DNA of 64,000 nt from Sphingomonas glacialis (GCF_014653575.1 NZ_BNAQ01000002.1:496001-560000); one strand, 5' to 3'. Positions 1 to 8,343 are shown, counted from the stretch's first letter. Numbers and translations are program-made. The notes: a model not told the origin generated them from the sequence alone.

Positions 1-142
1 GCAATCGCTGCGCACAGGCGATGATCGTTTCGAATTCTGCCTCGGGGGGCGTGTCGAGAATGTTCAGGCCATCGAGCATTGCAAGGCGGCGCGTTTCGTC
101 GTTTCCGGCGACGGCACCGAAGGCGTGATCCATCTCGGTCAT
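1..142 (-). CDS. GAF-domain sensor protein, N-terminal fragment (runs off window start)
   Basis: Reading the minus strand from an ATG at 142 gives 47 codons that stay open to the window edge. The peptide contains ETRRLAMLDGLNILDTPPE. That is the usual lead-in to an N-terminal GAF domain in bacterial sensor kinases and GGDEF proteins (typically ETxRLxxLxxLxILDTPPE). A second in-frame ATG lies at 133. Only the N-terminus is present, so the output domain (histidine kinase, diguanylate cyclase or other) cannot be told. It reads in the same direction as the hemerythrin-like gene 47 bp upstream and could be co-transcribed with it. Confidence 0.6.
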   Translation of the reverse strand, partial: MTEMDHAFGAVAGNDETRRLAMLDGLNILDTPPEAEFETIIACAQRL

Positions 143-189
143 TTCGCGGGATAGCCATCGTGCGGTTAAGGAACCGCTATCGCCACAGC

Positions 190-771
190 TCAGCTGACGC
201 GGCGTTCGCCGTGTTCGAGCATTGCGGGAATGACGATTTCTTCCTCGTCGGCCAGATGCCGGACGAGTTGCGCGAACAGGATGTGGCTCGTGCCGGCATA
301 GGCATCGACTGCGGGGCGAGAATCGCCCGGCATGCCGAATGCGCGCAGCATCGTGCGTGCAGCGTCGAGCGTCGCCTCTAGCCCGGCATGGATGATCCCA
401 TGGTCGCTCTCGAGCACATCGAACCCCGCCGCCATGCGCGGATCGAGCGCACGGAATTTGGGGAAATAGGCCTGGTCTTCGATTCCGTGATGTCCGCTCA
501 AATGGTGCAGGAAGTGATTGAGCCCCGGAACGACCGCAGCCTGAAACGCGCCGACCGCCATGCGGCCCTCGCGAAAGCTCGCGGTCATGCCGTCGAGTCG
601 CGCGGCCTGTTCGCGCAGGCTGGCATGGACGTGCAGCCAAAACGCGGTCAGCTCGCCATAATTGCGATGGCTTTGCCACTTCGCCGCAGGATAGGCCGCA
701 CGCAAATAGGCGATTTCGTCGGACAGCCCCGTCCGATCGGGCAGCAGGACAGACGCGGGAGAAAGGATCAT
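190..771 (-). CDS. Hemerythrin-like HHE-domain protein
   Basis: The 193-residue product has no signal peptide and should be cytoplasmic. Histidines and acids are spaced as in the four-helix hemerythrin fold: HFLHH near 86-90, HHGIED near 94-99, SDHGIIH near 122-128, and RHLADEEE near 171-178. Such proteins bind a di-iron centre and take part in oxygen, nitric oxide or redox sensing, or in iron handling. It is followed on the same strand by a partial GAF sensor gene, so a signalling role is possible but inferred. The family assignment rests on the metal-ligand pattern; the substrate is unknown. Confidence 0.75.
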   Translation of the reverse strand: MILSPASVLLPDRTGLSDEIAYLRAAYPAAKWQSHRNYGELTAFWLHVHASLREQAARLDGMTASFREGRMAVGAFQAAVVPGLNHFLHHLSGHHGIEDQAYFPKFRALDPRMAAGFDVLESDHGIIHAGLEATLDAARTMLRAFGMPGDSRPAVDAYAGTSHILFAQLVRHLADEEEIVIPAMLEHGERRVS

Positions 772-907
772 GACGCGGCTCTCAGACGGCGGAGGGTCCG
801 CGTCAAGGCGTTCGGCACACAGCCGCTTGGCACTTCTCCCATACTCTGGAGCGGACGATGGTTAAAACGACATTGACCGAACAAAGTACGCGCGACAGGA
901 TGCGCCG

Positions 908-1975
908 ATGGCGGTTGATGGTTCGATAACGCGAAGAATTCCACCTGCCGCTATCGACTCCGTGTCGCCCATGAGCGCTTGCCGCAACGAGCAGAACGAA
1001 GCGGCGGCGACCACGATTCCAATCGACTATTATTCAACCGGGGGTTTGCCTGCGGAGGACCGCTATCGGGCTTGGCGCATGCGCAATTGGCCCCGCGAGA
1101 GAGCCGTCTACCGTACCGAACCTACCGAGCCATTCAACACATGCTGGGAAGCATCCCAACTGGGCGAGGTGACGTTCGTCTACACGGAGATCACCGGACA
1201 GCGCTGGGAACGCCGCAAGGAAGACATTCGCGAGTCGGATTTCGATCCCATCATCATCAATCTGATGATCGAAGGGCTGGCGCAGGGGGATATGAACGGG
1301 CAAGCCTTTTACGAACCCGCTGGATCGCTGCATTTCCACGATCTCGGTCTGCCGTCGCTGCACGTCTCTACCGCCAGCAAGACCTATGCCGTCATCATCC
1401 CGCGCGCCGTCGCCCACGCGCGTTTCGGGCCGCTCAGCGCGCTTCACGGTCTTGTCGTTTCCCCACCGAAAAGCGACATGCTGTTCGCGCACGCTGCGCA
1501 GGTGCGTCGATCGCTCCCGCGGCTGAGCGCCGCGCTGGCGCCCGCGCTCGGTCGCGTCTTCCTCGATTTGATCGAGATATTGGTTGGCGACGTCGCGCCG
1601 GGCGAAACGCCGAGGACGTCGCCCGAACAGGCTCTGCTGTCGCGCGCCAAGGAAGAGATCGAACGGCGACTGGGAGCCGGCAATATCACCGCGGCGAATT
1701 TGTCAGAGGTGCTTGGCGTGCCGCGTGCGCGGCTATTCGCCGCGTTCGCCGAGACGGGTGGCCTGCATGCCTATATCGTCTCGCAGCGCCTGGAGCGGGC
1801 GCGGACCGCAATCGCCGAAGTCGACCGCGGCGAAACGATCGGCGCCATTGCGCACCGGCTGGGGTTTAGCGACGCTTCGCACTTGAGCCGCAGTTTCCGC
1901 ACGCGCTTCGGCATGACGCCGCGCGAATATCGCGGTCTCGTCGGCGCGCAAACGGCTCGCGATCTGGCGTCCTGA
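908..1975 (+). CDS. AraC-family transcriptional regulator
   Basis: The product has 355 residues. Residues about 35-235 form an N-terminal domain like the AraC-binding-like sensing domain of many proteobacterial regulators. Residues about 248-345 form the two-helix-turn-helix AraC DNA-binding domain, recognisable from IGAIAHRLGFSDASHLSRSF and GMTPREYR. The ATG at 908 follows an AGGA at suitable distance; an ATG at 971 is an alternative start. It is divergent from the hemerythrin-like gene, with 136 bp between them, so it may control that gene or itself. No ligand can be deduced. Confidence 0.85.
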   Translation: MAVDGSITRRIPPAAIDSVSPMSACRNEQNEAAATTIPIDYYSTGGLPAEDRYRAWRMRNWPRERAVYRTEPTEPFNTCWEASQLGEVTFVYTEITGQRWERRKEDIRESDFDPIIINLMIEGLAQGDMNGQAFYEPAGSLHFHDLGLPSLHVSTASKTYAVIIPRAVAHARFGPLSALHGLVVSPPKSDMLFAHAAQVRRSLPRLSAALAPALGRVFLDLIEILVGDVAPGETPRTSPEQALLSRAKEEIERRLGAGNITAANLSEVLGVPRARLFAAFAETGGLHAYIVSQRLERARTAIAEVDRGETIGAIAHRLGFSDASHLSRSFRTRFGMTPREYRGLVGAQTARDLAS

Positions 1976-2157
1976 CTCGGTACGGTTCTTCAACTATTTT
2001 GCTCTTGTCATTCTATCGTTACACATGCGACGTAATTGCCGCGGTTAAGCAACCATTAACAATAAAATGGAGCAACCACGGGTAACAAGGACGGGGATAG
2101 TAACGATGGGCCGTTTCGAACGGGCGTCGAACAAGCACGCGCGAGCTCTACAGACTT

Positions 2158-2832
2158 TTGCGCAAAACCGTGTGCGTCGAGCCGATGCACGGGGTTGGGA
2201 CGGCGCTGCGCATGGTAGTCGAGCGTTCCATACCTTTGCAGAGCGCACCTCCTATTTTCGCGCGGAGCCACGCGGCCGAGGCACCCGCGTCGCATGACGG
2301 CAGCCTGTGCCACTGGCTGATGACCGATCCCGTGCCGCGTGTGCTGGTCGATCGCAACCTGCGACTCGTCTGGGCTAACGAAGCCGCGGACTCGTTCCTG
2401 GCGCAGCGTCACGATCTCGAAGTGCGCAAGGCCGCGCTGGGCGCGGTCGATAGCGCGCAACAGGCGCAGCTGGTCGATGCGATCGGTGCCGGTACCGATA
2501 CGACGCGCTGCTGGGAATTGCTCAGCGCAGACGACAATCATATCGTGATGCAGATCCGCCGCCTCAGCGATCTCGATCGACCGCTCATCGCCGTCACCTT
2601 CTGGCGCACCGAAACGCCGCGCTTTGCCAATCTCAGCCGGGTGTTCGATCTCACCAAGGCCGAACATGCGGTGCTGCTGAAGTTGCTGAATGGCAGCGTC
2701 GCCGACGGCATCGCCGAATGTCACGGGGTCTCGCTCGATACAGTGCGTACCCAAATCAGGTCGATCTACGCAAAGCTCGATGTCTCGTCGCGCGAAGGAC
2801 TGTTCCACAAGGTCATGGCCTATGTGCTGTGA
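2158..2832 (+). CDS. LuxR-type helix-turn-helix regulator with PAS-like N-terminus
   Basis: The product is 224 residues from a TTG start; in-frame ATGs at 2185 and 2212 are alternatives and the start is uncertain. The C-terminal 60 residues are a LuxR/GerE helix-turn-helix (LTKAEHAVLLKLLNGSVADG, then VSLDTVRTQIRSIYAKLDV). The middle, from about residue 50, resembles a PAS sensor (VLVDRNLRLVWANEAA), not an acyl-homoserine-lactone-binding domain or a response-regulator receiver. A perfect 20-bp palindrome starts 28 bp after its stop codon. The targets are unknown. Confidence 0.75.
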   Translation: MRKTVCVEPMHGVGTALRMVVERSIPLQSAPPIFARSHAAEAPASHDGSLCHWLMTDPVPRVLVDRNLRLVWANEAADSFLAQRHDLEVRKAALGAVDSAQQAQLVDAIGAGTDTTRCWELLSADDNHIVMQIRRLSDLDRPLIAVTFWRTETPRFANLSRVFDLTKAEHAVLLKLLNGSVADGIAECHGVSLDTVRTQIRSIYAKLDVSSREGLFHKVMAYVL

Positions 2833-2860
2833 CCTGCGATCACCCGCGCGGCGCCCCGGT

Positions 2861-2880
2861 CATCACCAATATTGGTGATG
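2861..2880. promoter_or_regulatory. Perfect 20-bp palindrome, possible operator
   Basis: CATCACCAATATTGGTGATG is its own reverse complement over all 20 bases and has no loop, so it suits a dimeric DNA-binding protein better than a terminator. There is no T-run after it. Its core CAATATTGG occurs again at 2955-2963. It lies just downstream of a LuxR-type regulator gene and upstream of a small ORF. The function is inferred. Confidence 0.45.
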
Positions 2881-2930
2881 CATATTGATACGCGCGCCGC
2901 GCTGGGATAGCGTTCGGTTTCGACAGAATA

Positions 2931-3200
2931 GTGGCGCTGCAGAATCCTCCTATGCAATATTGGCGTGTCATTTCTTCTGCGCAGACCGATGGCAGCGAGA
3001 TTCTCTTCGCGGTTGCCGACGGTGATCGCCTCACGTTGATCGGTCGCTGCCAGTGGCTCGCCGAAAGTTCTGGTCAACCCGCATGCTGGTGGAGCGACGA
3101 TCTCTGCCGCGCGGTTGTGCCCACGCACTGGCTGCCGTTGCCGACGCTCAGGCCAGCGCTGCAGAGCGCTGCTGCGCCAGTCGCGCGCATGCCCGCTTAG
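2931..3200 (+). CDS. Small hypothetical protein (doubtful)
   Basis: This 89-codon frame starts with GTG at 2931, or 82 codons from ATG at 2952. The first part has a plausible folded composition (QYWRVISSAQ, GSEILFAVADGDRLTLIGRC), while the end is low-complexity Ala/Pro. There is no clear Shine-Dalgarno sequence before either start. It fills the gap between the LuxR gene and the convergent CrtY-like gene. I do not recognise a family and it may not be translated. Confidence 0.3.
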   Translation: MALQNPPMQYWRVISSAQTDGSEILFAVADGDRLTLIGRCQWLAESSGQPACWWSDDLCRAVVPTHWLPLPTLRPALQSAAAPVARMPA

Positions 3201-3213
3201 ACCGGTCCGGCCG

Positions 3214-4158
3214 TCACACCGTCATATCCATCGCCATCTCGGCGAGGACCGTGCAGCGACGATCGGGATCATCGCGCAGCGTGGCGAACAACGCGGCGCG
3301 CGCGGCGACTGCGGGCGCAATCTTTGCGGCCGCGCGTGCGCGAGCCGCGGCATAGGCTGCCGGCGTCCATTCGGGGAGCGCGATGACGGCCTGGGCCAGC
3401 GCCGCCGCCGATCCCATCGCCGACGGCAGCAGCGGATGCGGCGGAAGCGATGACCAGCGCGGATCGGCGGCAAAGGACAGCGCAATCTCGCGCGGCGCCC
3501 GCAGGGTCGTGACCGCAAAGCGCACCGGCAAAGTAAGCGGTGTCGCATCGAAGCGTAAGGCGCGCGCCATCACGCCGTGCCGTCCGATCGGGAAATACTG
3601 CCAGACTGCCGCCCCGGTCCGCCCCGCGAGCACCGAGTCGAGCAGAATAGGGTAGCGAAGCCCGAGCGGATCGGGACTGCGATAATCGATCATGGTGGCC
3701 AGGATCGCTGGCCCCGCGGTGGGCGGCGGTGGTCGGAGATCGAGCACGAGGCCGGCCCGAATTTCGCCGCGCGGCGTCGCGATGATCTGGTCGCCGCGAG
3801 GAATCGCCGAGACGTTGCGCCAGCATCGCGCCGAGCCAAGGTGGGCAAACACTTCGGCATGGAGTTGTGCCGGGTCGATCAAACCAAGCGCGTCGGCCAC
3901 GCTGTGCGTCTCGTCGCCCAGCTCGACATAGTAGCGCGGCCATTCCCCGACGATCAGGGGCTCGATGACCAGCGACATCGCCGTCCCTACGTCGCGCAGC
4001 CGGAACGGCGCGATCGGGCCACCGCCGAAGCGATCGCACGCTTCGATGAGGAGGACCCGCGCCTCGGGCCGCCAGCGCGCCAGTGCCAGGGCGACCAGAC
4101 TTCCGTGTAATCCCCCGCCGACGATTGCCACGTCGATCGTCCGCGACTCGATCGACAT
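3214..4158 (-). CDS. Lycopene-cyclase (CrtY)-like FAD protein, shortened and divergent
   Basis: The 314-residue product starts with a dinucleotide-binding motif (VAIVGGGLHGS, residues about 10-20) followed by ALARWRPEARVLLIEA, the typical CrtY opening. Further matches in CrtY order are PLIVGEWPRYYVEL and LGLRYPILLDSVL. However, the Asn-His-x-Trp segment expected after the FAD motif is replaced by GGGPIAPF, the GLFHPTTGYS-like motif is not recognisable, and the protein is some 70 residues shorter than usual CrtY. No carotenoid gene lies nearby. It is probably a diverged paralogue or a non-functional cyclase rather than the working lycopene cyclase. It is divergent from the pilus locus. Confidence 0.6.
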   Translation of the reverse strand: MSIESRTIDVAIVGGGLHGSLVALALARWRPEARVLLIEACDRFGGGPIAPFRLRDVGTAMSLVIEPLIVGEWPRYYVELGDETHSVADALGLIDPAQLHAEVFAHLGSARCWRNVSAIPRGDQIIATPRGEIRAGLVLDLRPPPPTAGPAILATMIDYRSPDPLGLRYPILLDSVLAGRTGAAVWQYFPIGRHGVMARALRFDATPLTLPVRFAVTTLRAPREIALSFAADPRWSSLPPHPLLPSAMGSAAALAQAVIALPEWTPAAYAAARARAAAKIAPAVAARAALFATLRDDPDRRCTVLAEMAMDMTV

Positions 4159-4415
4159 TGCGCCCCGCCTCTCCCCTCTGCGCGCTCGGCCATCCGGTTC
4201 CGGTCGCGCTATGATGTTCTTAACGTGTCAATAAGGGACAGATGCCGCGGCGGAGCCCGGCATGTAAGGTTAATATCCCGTTTTAAATAAGTCTCTAATC
4301 AATGGTGGTGATGCGGCCGGATCGGTCCCGCCCTTAACGCTTTCTTTACCAGCTCGGAACTGACCTCGTCGAGTCGAGGCGGACCCCGGGGCTGGCAACG
4401 GGGGCTTGCAAACCG
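4159..4415. promoter_or_regulatory. Divergent intergenic region upstream of the pilus locus
   Basis: This 257-bp gap separates the CrtY-like gene (minus) from the first pilus subunit (plus). It is locally AT-richer around 4208-4300 (TTCTTAACGTG, TTAATATCCCGTTTTAAATAAG) than its surroundings, as expected for promoters. It should hold the start site of the pilus transcript. I could not assign exact -35/-10 elements. Confidence 0.4.
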
Positions 4416-5006
4416 ATGGCATACGGTCGTGGAAAGGCATGGGCATTGGCGATCGCGCTCGTGGCGCCGTCGACCGCCTTTGCCGCCGACGCCGACCATA
4501 TCGCGATCGACGTTACCGCGACGATCGCCGAGCGGTGCGGCATTGCCCGCGGTCCCGCAACACTGGCGAGCGCCGCCTTGCCCGACCTCGAAACCGCGCA
4601 GACCCTCGGTTTCGATTTTCAGCTCGATTGCAACACGCCCTTCGCGATCGCGGTGAGCTCGAGCAACGGGGCGATGGTGCTCGACGATCCGACGCGCGCG
4701 GGCCCTGTCGGCCGGACCGAAACGGGCTTTTCGAACCGCAAGGCCTATTCGGTCGCGCTGGCGCTCGAAACCGACGATGCGCCGATCGCGACGCGGCCCT
4801 GCGATGCCGCCGACCTCGTCGCGGCCGGCAGCGCCTGTCCGTTCTACGGCACTGTCGCCGGCCAGGGCCTGTCGTCGGGCCGCCGCACCGCGATCCGCCG
4901 CAACGGCCGCGTCATCGTCGGCTGGCGCGGCGGCGACGACGGCATCCGCCGCGCCGCGGGCACTTATCAGGATACGCTCACCATCGTCGTCGGGCCGCGC
5001 ACATGA
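4416..5006 (+). CDS. Spore-coat-U-type pilus subunit (Csu-like), first gene of the locus
   Basis: The 196-residue secreted protein has a signal peptide ending near Ala-Phe-Ala at 23. The mature part shows the spore-coat-protein-U pattern of Csu-type fimbrial subunits: an early Cys (AERCGI), a second Cys in a strand (FQLDCNTPF), and a C-terminal strand of the form AGTYQDTLTIVVG, which closes the incomplete Ig fold. It has extra cysteines (RPCDAAD, SACPFYG). Subunits like this are held by the periplasmic chaperone and polymerised through the usher, both encoded downstream. It is a different subfamily from the next two genes; it could be an adaptor or minor pilin. Confidence 0.7.
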   Translation: MAYGRGKAWALAIALVAPSTAFAADADHIAIDVTATIAERCGIARGPATLASAALPDLETAQTLGFDFQLDCNTPFAIAVSSSNGAMVLDDPTRAGPVGRTETGFSNRKAYSVALALETDDAPIATRPCDAADLVAAGSACPFYGTVAGQGLSSGRRTAIRRNGRVIVGWRGGDDGIRRAAGTYQDTLTIVVGPRT

Positions 5007-5148
5007 TGCGCCGCGCCCCTGCGCTGGTGATCCCGCCATTCCAACGTTGGACGCGCGCTCCGTCCAACAGGAGTCCAATCAAGGTCGCACCGCGCGGCTG
5101 CGATCGGAACGATAGTCGAGCGCAGCAACCAGGTGGGAGACCTACGAC

Positions 5149-5808
5149 ATGAAGACCATCACCATCCTCGCGACCGCGGCCGTCGCCGCGATCGCCACGC
5201 CTGCCTTCGCGCAGGACAGCAACAATCACGACGTCACGCTGACCGTGCAGGGCACTACGCCGCCAAAGTGCAACATCGCTGCCGACGATTCGACGATTAT
5301 CCTGACAGGCTATGACCTGACCGACGGCCAGGGCAAAGTTCGCGCTGACGTCGACCAGAAGGTAGCGACTGCCCTTAGCGGCCTCCAGCTGAAGGCCTGG
5401 TGCAACGGGGCCCGCAACGGCGTTGCGGTTTCGCGTTCGGCGCTGATCACCGGCAATGGCAACGCGGCAAATGGCTTCAACCAGGCGATCGTCTACGATC
5501 TCAACGTGCTGATCGAAGGCGCGACGCGCGATGGCGCAGCGTTCTTCGACGGCACGAGCGATGGCCCGGCCAACGGCCCTGGCATCGGCGCCGGCTCGGG
5601 CATCGCCGTTCCCGCCTTCGGTCCGACCGGCCAGGGTTCGAAGATCAGCTTCGTCACCGAACCCGGCACGTCGGTCGCGGCGGTCAGCAACGGCCAGGGC
5701 GGCGCTGAAGTCAGCCGCGCTGCGTTCAACGGTTTCGAGAACAATGCGGCGCGCATGGTCGCTGGCACCTACTCGGGCACCGTCACGCTTACGCTGACCC
5801 CGAACTGA
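5149..5808 (+). CDS. Csu-type pilus subunit, probable major pilin A
   Basis: The product has 219 residues. A signal peptide (MKTITILATAAVAAIATPAF) is followed by an Asn/Asp-rich mature start, the KCNIAADD and LKAWCNG cysteine motifs, and the C-terminal strand AGTYSGTVTLTLTPN. A strong GGGAGA ribosome site precedes the ATG. It is clearly paralogous to the next gene. The strong ribosome site, duplicated gene and downstream terminator suggest a highly expressed shaft subunit (inference). It is exported by Sec and assembled on the cell surface. Confidence 0.75.
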   Translation: MKTITILATAAVAAIATPAFAQDSNNHDVTLTVQGTTPPKCNIAADDSTIILTGYDLTDGQGKVRADVDQKVATALSGLQLKAWCNGARNGVAVSRSALITGNGNAANGFNQAIVYDLNVLIEGATRDGAAFFDGTSDGPANGPGIGAGSGIAVPAFGPTGQGSKISFVTEPGTSVAAVSNGQGGAEVSRAAFNGFENNAARMVAGTYSGTVTLTLTPN

Positions 5809-5849
5809 TCCACCCTCGCCCATAATCCATCAGTGAAAGGACTATCATC

Positions 5850-6485
5850 ATGAAGACGCTTTATATCCTCGCGGCCGCAACGGCCGTCATCGCCACCCCC
5901 GCCTTCGCGGAGGAGTCCTCGAACAACCATGATGTCGCCGTCACGGTTCAGGCTAACACCCCCGCCAAGTGCAACATCGCGGCCGACGACCAGACCGTCA
6001 CGCTTGCCAATTACGATCTCACCAACAGCAATGGCCAAGCGCGTGATAATGTCGGCACGACGATTGGCAGCGCACTGACCGGCCTCAACATGAAGGCCTG
6101 GTGCAACGGCGGCGGCAACGGGGTCGTGCTGACGCGCACGTCGCTGCAGAAGGATGGCTCGTCCGGTGGCCTGACCGACAGCGGTTTCGCGCAGAACATC
6201 GTCTATGACCTCGCGCTCAAGATCGAAGGCCTGACCCGCTCGGATCGCTCGGACGATCTGATCGAAGCCACCGAAGATGGCACCGGCGGTCCAACCGTCG
6301 GTCGCTTTGGCCCGACTGGTACGGGCGCGGCGCTGACCTTCGTGAACTTCGGTGCCGCCTCGAGCGCAACCTCGCTTGCCGGCGCCGGCACGCTGCCGCG
6401 CGCAAGCTACGACACGTCGACCGCCCGTCTGGTCGCCGGCAATTACACCAGCACCGTCACGCTGACGCTGACGCCTGGCCTGTAA
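5850..6485 (+). CDS. Csu-type pilus subunit, probable major pilin B
   Basis: The 211-residue paralogue of the preceding gene shares the signal peptide style (IATPAFAEE), NNHDV, AKCNIAADD, MKAWCNG and the closing ARLVAGNYTSTVTLTLTPG. An AAGGA ribosome site sits before the ATG, and only 41 bp separate it from the upstream paralogue, so it is a tandem duplication. A strong terminator-like hairpin follows the stop, so the leading genes probably form most of the transcript. The roles of the two pilins (alternative shafts or a mixed shaft) cannot be told from sequence. Confidence 0.75.
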   Translation: MKTLYILAAATAVIATPAFAEESSNNHDVAVTVQANTPAKCNIAADDQTVTLANYDLTNSNGQARDNVGTTIGSALTGLNMKAWCNGGGNGVVLTRTSLQKDGSSGGLTDSGFAQNIVYDLALKIEGLTRSDRSDDLIEATEDGTGGPTVGRFGPTGTGAALTFVNFGAASSATSLAGAGTLPRASYDTSTARLVAGNYTSTVTLTLTPGL

Positions 6486-6493
6486 GACTACCC

Positions 6494-6526
6494 GCCGGGG
6501 CGGGATCCTCCCGCCCCGGCCTTTTT
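6494..6526 (+). terminator. Strong intrinsic terminator or attenuator inside the pilus locus
   Basis: A perfect 12-bp stem (GCCGGGGCGGGA at 6494-6505 with TCCCGCCCCGGC at 6509-6520) has a 3-base loop and is followed by CTTTTT. It lies 9 bp after the second major pilin and 21 bp before the next subunit gene on the same strand. Partial read-through would lower expression of the minor subunits, chaperone and usher relative to the pilins. Confidence 0.8.
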
Positions 6527-6547
6527 CCTTCCGTCGAAAGTACCGCG

Positions 6548-7117
6548 TTGAGCGATTTCCGGTTCTGTCTTGGAGCAATGGCGCTGCTGGCGACGGCGAT
6601 GCCTGCCCATGCCCAGACCGACCCGACCGGACCCGACAGCGTCACCGTCCGTTTCGTCGGCGGCGTGCCACCCGTGTGCCAGATCGGCGGATCGACCGAT
6701 ACGCGCGGCAGCTTCGATCTGGGCGTGCTGATCGATACGCAGACCGGCTTGCTGCGCCGCAATCTCGCGCCGCCGCAGAAGGAACTCGGCGACACCTGGT
6801 GCAACGCTCCATCCGAAATCGAGATTTCCGCGATCGAACTGACCCCGCAAGGCGCGACCGCGCAATTGCGCAGCGGCTTCACGAACGCCATCCACTATAC
6901 TGCAACCGCGTCGGGCTGGACCGATATCGCAGCAACCTATCGTACCGACGGCGCGACCACCCAGCGCGACGCGGTGCAGACCGCCCCCGATCCGCGCGTC
7001 GTCCCGCTCATTATCACCGCCAGCGATTTCCGGCTGCGCGAGGGCAGCGCCACGCGTCCGCTGGCGAGCCGTGCCTATCTCGGCGCGATCCGCGTGACCT
7101 TGAGGCCGCTGCCATGA
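6548..7117 (+). CDS. Csu-type minor pilus subunit
   Basis: The product is 189 residues from a TTG start. That start gives a normal signal peptide (MSDFRFCLGAMALLATAMPA, cut after HAQ), while the ATG at 6578 would leave a very short one without a charged n-region. Cysteine motifs PPVCQIG and TWCNAPSE match the subunit family. The last strand (SRAYLGAIRVTLRPLP) is weaker than in neighbouring subunits. Its stop overlaps the next start in ATGA, so the two are translationally coupled. It is likely a minor or adaptor subunit. Confidence 0.65.
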   Translation: MSDFRFCLGAMALLATAMPAHAQTDPTGPDSVTVRFVGGVPPVCQIGGSTDTRGSFDLGVLIDTQTGLLRRNLAPPQKELGDTWCNAPSEIEISAIELTPQGATAQLRSGFTNAIHYTATASGWTDIAATYRTDGATTQRDAVQTAPDPRVVPLIITASDFRLREGSATRPLASRAYLGAIRVTLRPLP

Positions 7118-7722
7118 CCGCCCTGCCCGTTCGCCTCGCACCCGCGCTCCTGCTGATGGCATGCGCGATGCCGGCCACTGCGCAGATCGCGCCTGCAGCA
7201 CCGCAACCGACGTCGGCGCTCCCCGTCACCGGCAGCGTGCCCGATCTTTGCATCCTCGGCGACCCGCGGCTCGACACGGGCAGCGCGGCGCTCAACGTCA
7301 ACGCGCTGACCGGACGGATCCTGCGGATCGCAGCGCTGACCGATCCGACCAACCTGTCGACCCGGCCGGTGCGCGCATCACTCGCCTTCGATGCCGCGTG
7401 CAACTATCCCTACACGCTGACGGTCGCGTCGCGGAACAACGGGCTGTGGCGCCAGACAATCGGCACGCCGACGCCCAATGGCTTCGGCAATGCCGTTCCC
7501 TATCTCGCCGATGTCACGTGGCAGGAAAACAGCGTTCGCCTGGACGCCGATGCGACAACGCGCGCACCCAAATCGGCGGGTTTCAGCTCGGCGACGGCGG
7601 CGGCCGGGACGATCACGATCGATTTCCGCGTCCTGCCCGGCGCGACCAACGCGCTGGCCAATGCGCCGCTCGTCGCGGGCGACTATACCGACACCCTCAC
7701 CGTCACGCTGGGAGCGCAATGA
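7114..7722 (+). CDS. Csu-type minor pilus subunit
   Basis: The product has 202 residues. It starts at the ATG that overlaps the previous stop by 4 bp and overlaps the following gene in the same way. A signal peptide ends near ATAQ at 24; the mature part has PDLCILGDP and AACNYPYTLTV, and ends in AGDYTDTLTVTLGAQ. These are the paired cysteines and closing strand of spore-coat-U-domain fimbrial subunits. The tight coupling to both neighbours suggests a fixed low ratio to the chaperone and usher. Confidence 0.7.
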   Translation: MTALPVRLAPALLLMACAMPATAQIAPAAPQPTSALPVTGSVPDLCILGDPRLDTGSAALNVNALTGRILRIAALTDPTNLSTRPVRASLAFDAACNYPYTLTVASRNNGLWRQTIGTPTPNGFGNAVPYLADVTWQENSVRLDADATTRAPKSAGFSSATAAAGTITIDFRVLPGATNALANAPLVAGDYTDTLTVTLGAQ

Positions 7723-8318
7723 TGCGGATCGCGCTCCTGCTCGCGACGCTGACGATCGCGCTCCCGACCGCGACATTTGCGCAAACCAGCTCGGCGGGCG
7801 TGCTGTCGGGCGAAGGCACTGCCGGCGCGCGCGATCTGGTGGTCGAGGGTACCGCGCCGCCCGGCTGCGTCATCGGATCGCCGAGCGCGACCGAGCAGGA
7901 CAATGCGCGCGTCACCGTCGCGCAATCGGGCGGTCTCGACGTCGCGCTGGGCGGCCCCGGGTTCATCAATCCGCTAACCGGCGTGCCCAATCCGGCCGCC
8001 ATTCGCATCGCGTTGCCGATCACCTGCAACACCGCGCACCGCATCCAGATCGAAAGCCGCAATGGCGGGCTGGTGAACGAAGCGACCAGCGGCCCGACCG
8101 GCGCCTTGCGCAACCGGCTCGATTTCAGCGTGTCGCTGGAATGGGCCGGGACCAGCGCGGGGTTCGATACCAGCACGGCACGCACGGTGCAGACGCTTGT
8201 CGGCAACGCTGCGACCGGCACCGCGCAGATCGGCATTCGCATTCCCGGCGGCGGCACGCCGCTCGTCGCGGGCATTTACAACGACACCGTAACGATACGG
8301 GTCGAAGCAACATCCTGA
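7719..8318 (+). CDS. Csu-type minor pilus subunit
   Basis: The product is 199 residues, from the ATG at 7719 that overlaps the preceding stop; the next codon is also ATG. A signal peptide (LLLATLTIALPTATFAQ) is followed by a glycine-rich N-terminus, the PPGCVIG and ITCNTAHRI cysteine motifs, and the closing strand AGIYNDTVTIRVEATS. It is the last of three coupled minor subunits before the chaperone gene, which starts 26 bp later. The C-terminal pattern is better preserved than in the gene at 6548. Confidence 0.7.
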   Translation: MMRIALLLATLTIALPTATFAQTSSAGVLSGEGTAGARDLVVEGTAPPGCVIGSPSATEQDNARVTVAQSGGLDVALGGPGFINPLTGVPNPAAIRIALPITCNTAHRIQIESRNGGLVNEATSGPTGALRNRLDFSVSLEWAGTSAGFDTSTARTVQTLVGNAATGTAQIGIRIPGGGTPLVAGIYNDTVTIRVEATS

Positions 8319-8343
8319 TCAGGATGGGTGGGGGGGACATTAC

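Noticed and set aside
2067..2297. 76-codon frame overlapping the LuxR gene start
   Set aside because: It overlaps the regulator in another frame, has an arginine-rich composition and no recognised motif.
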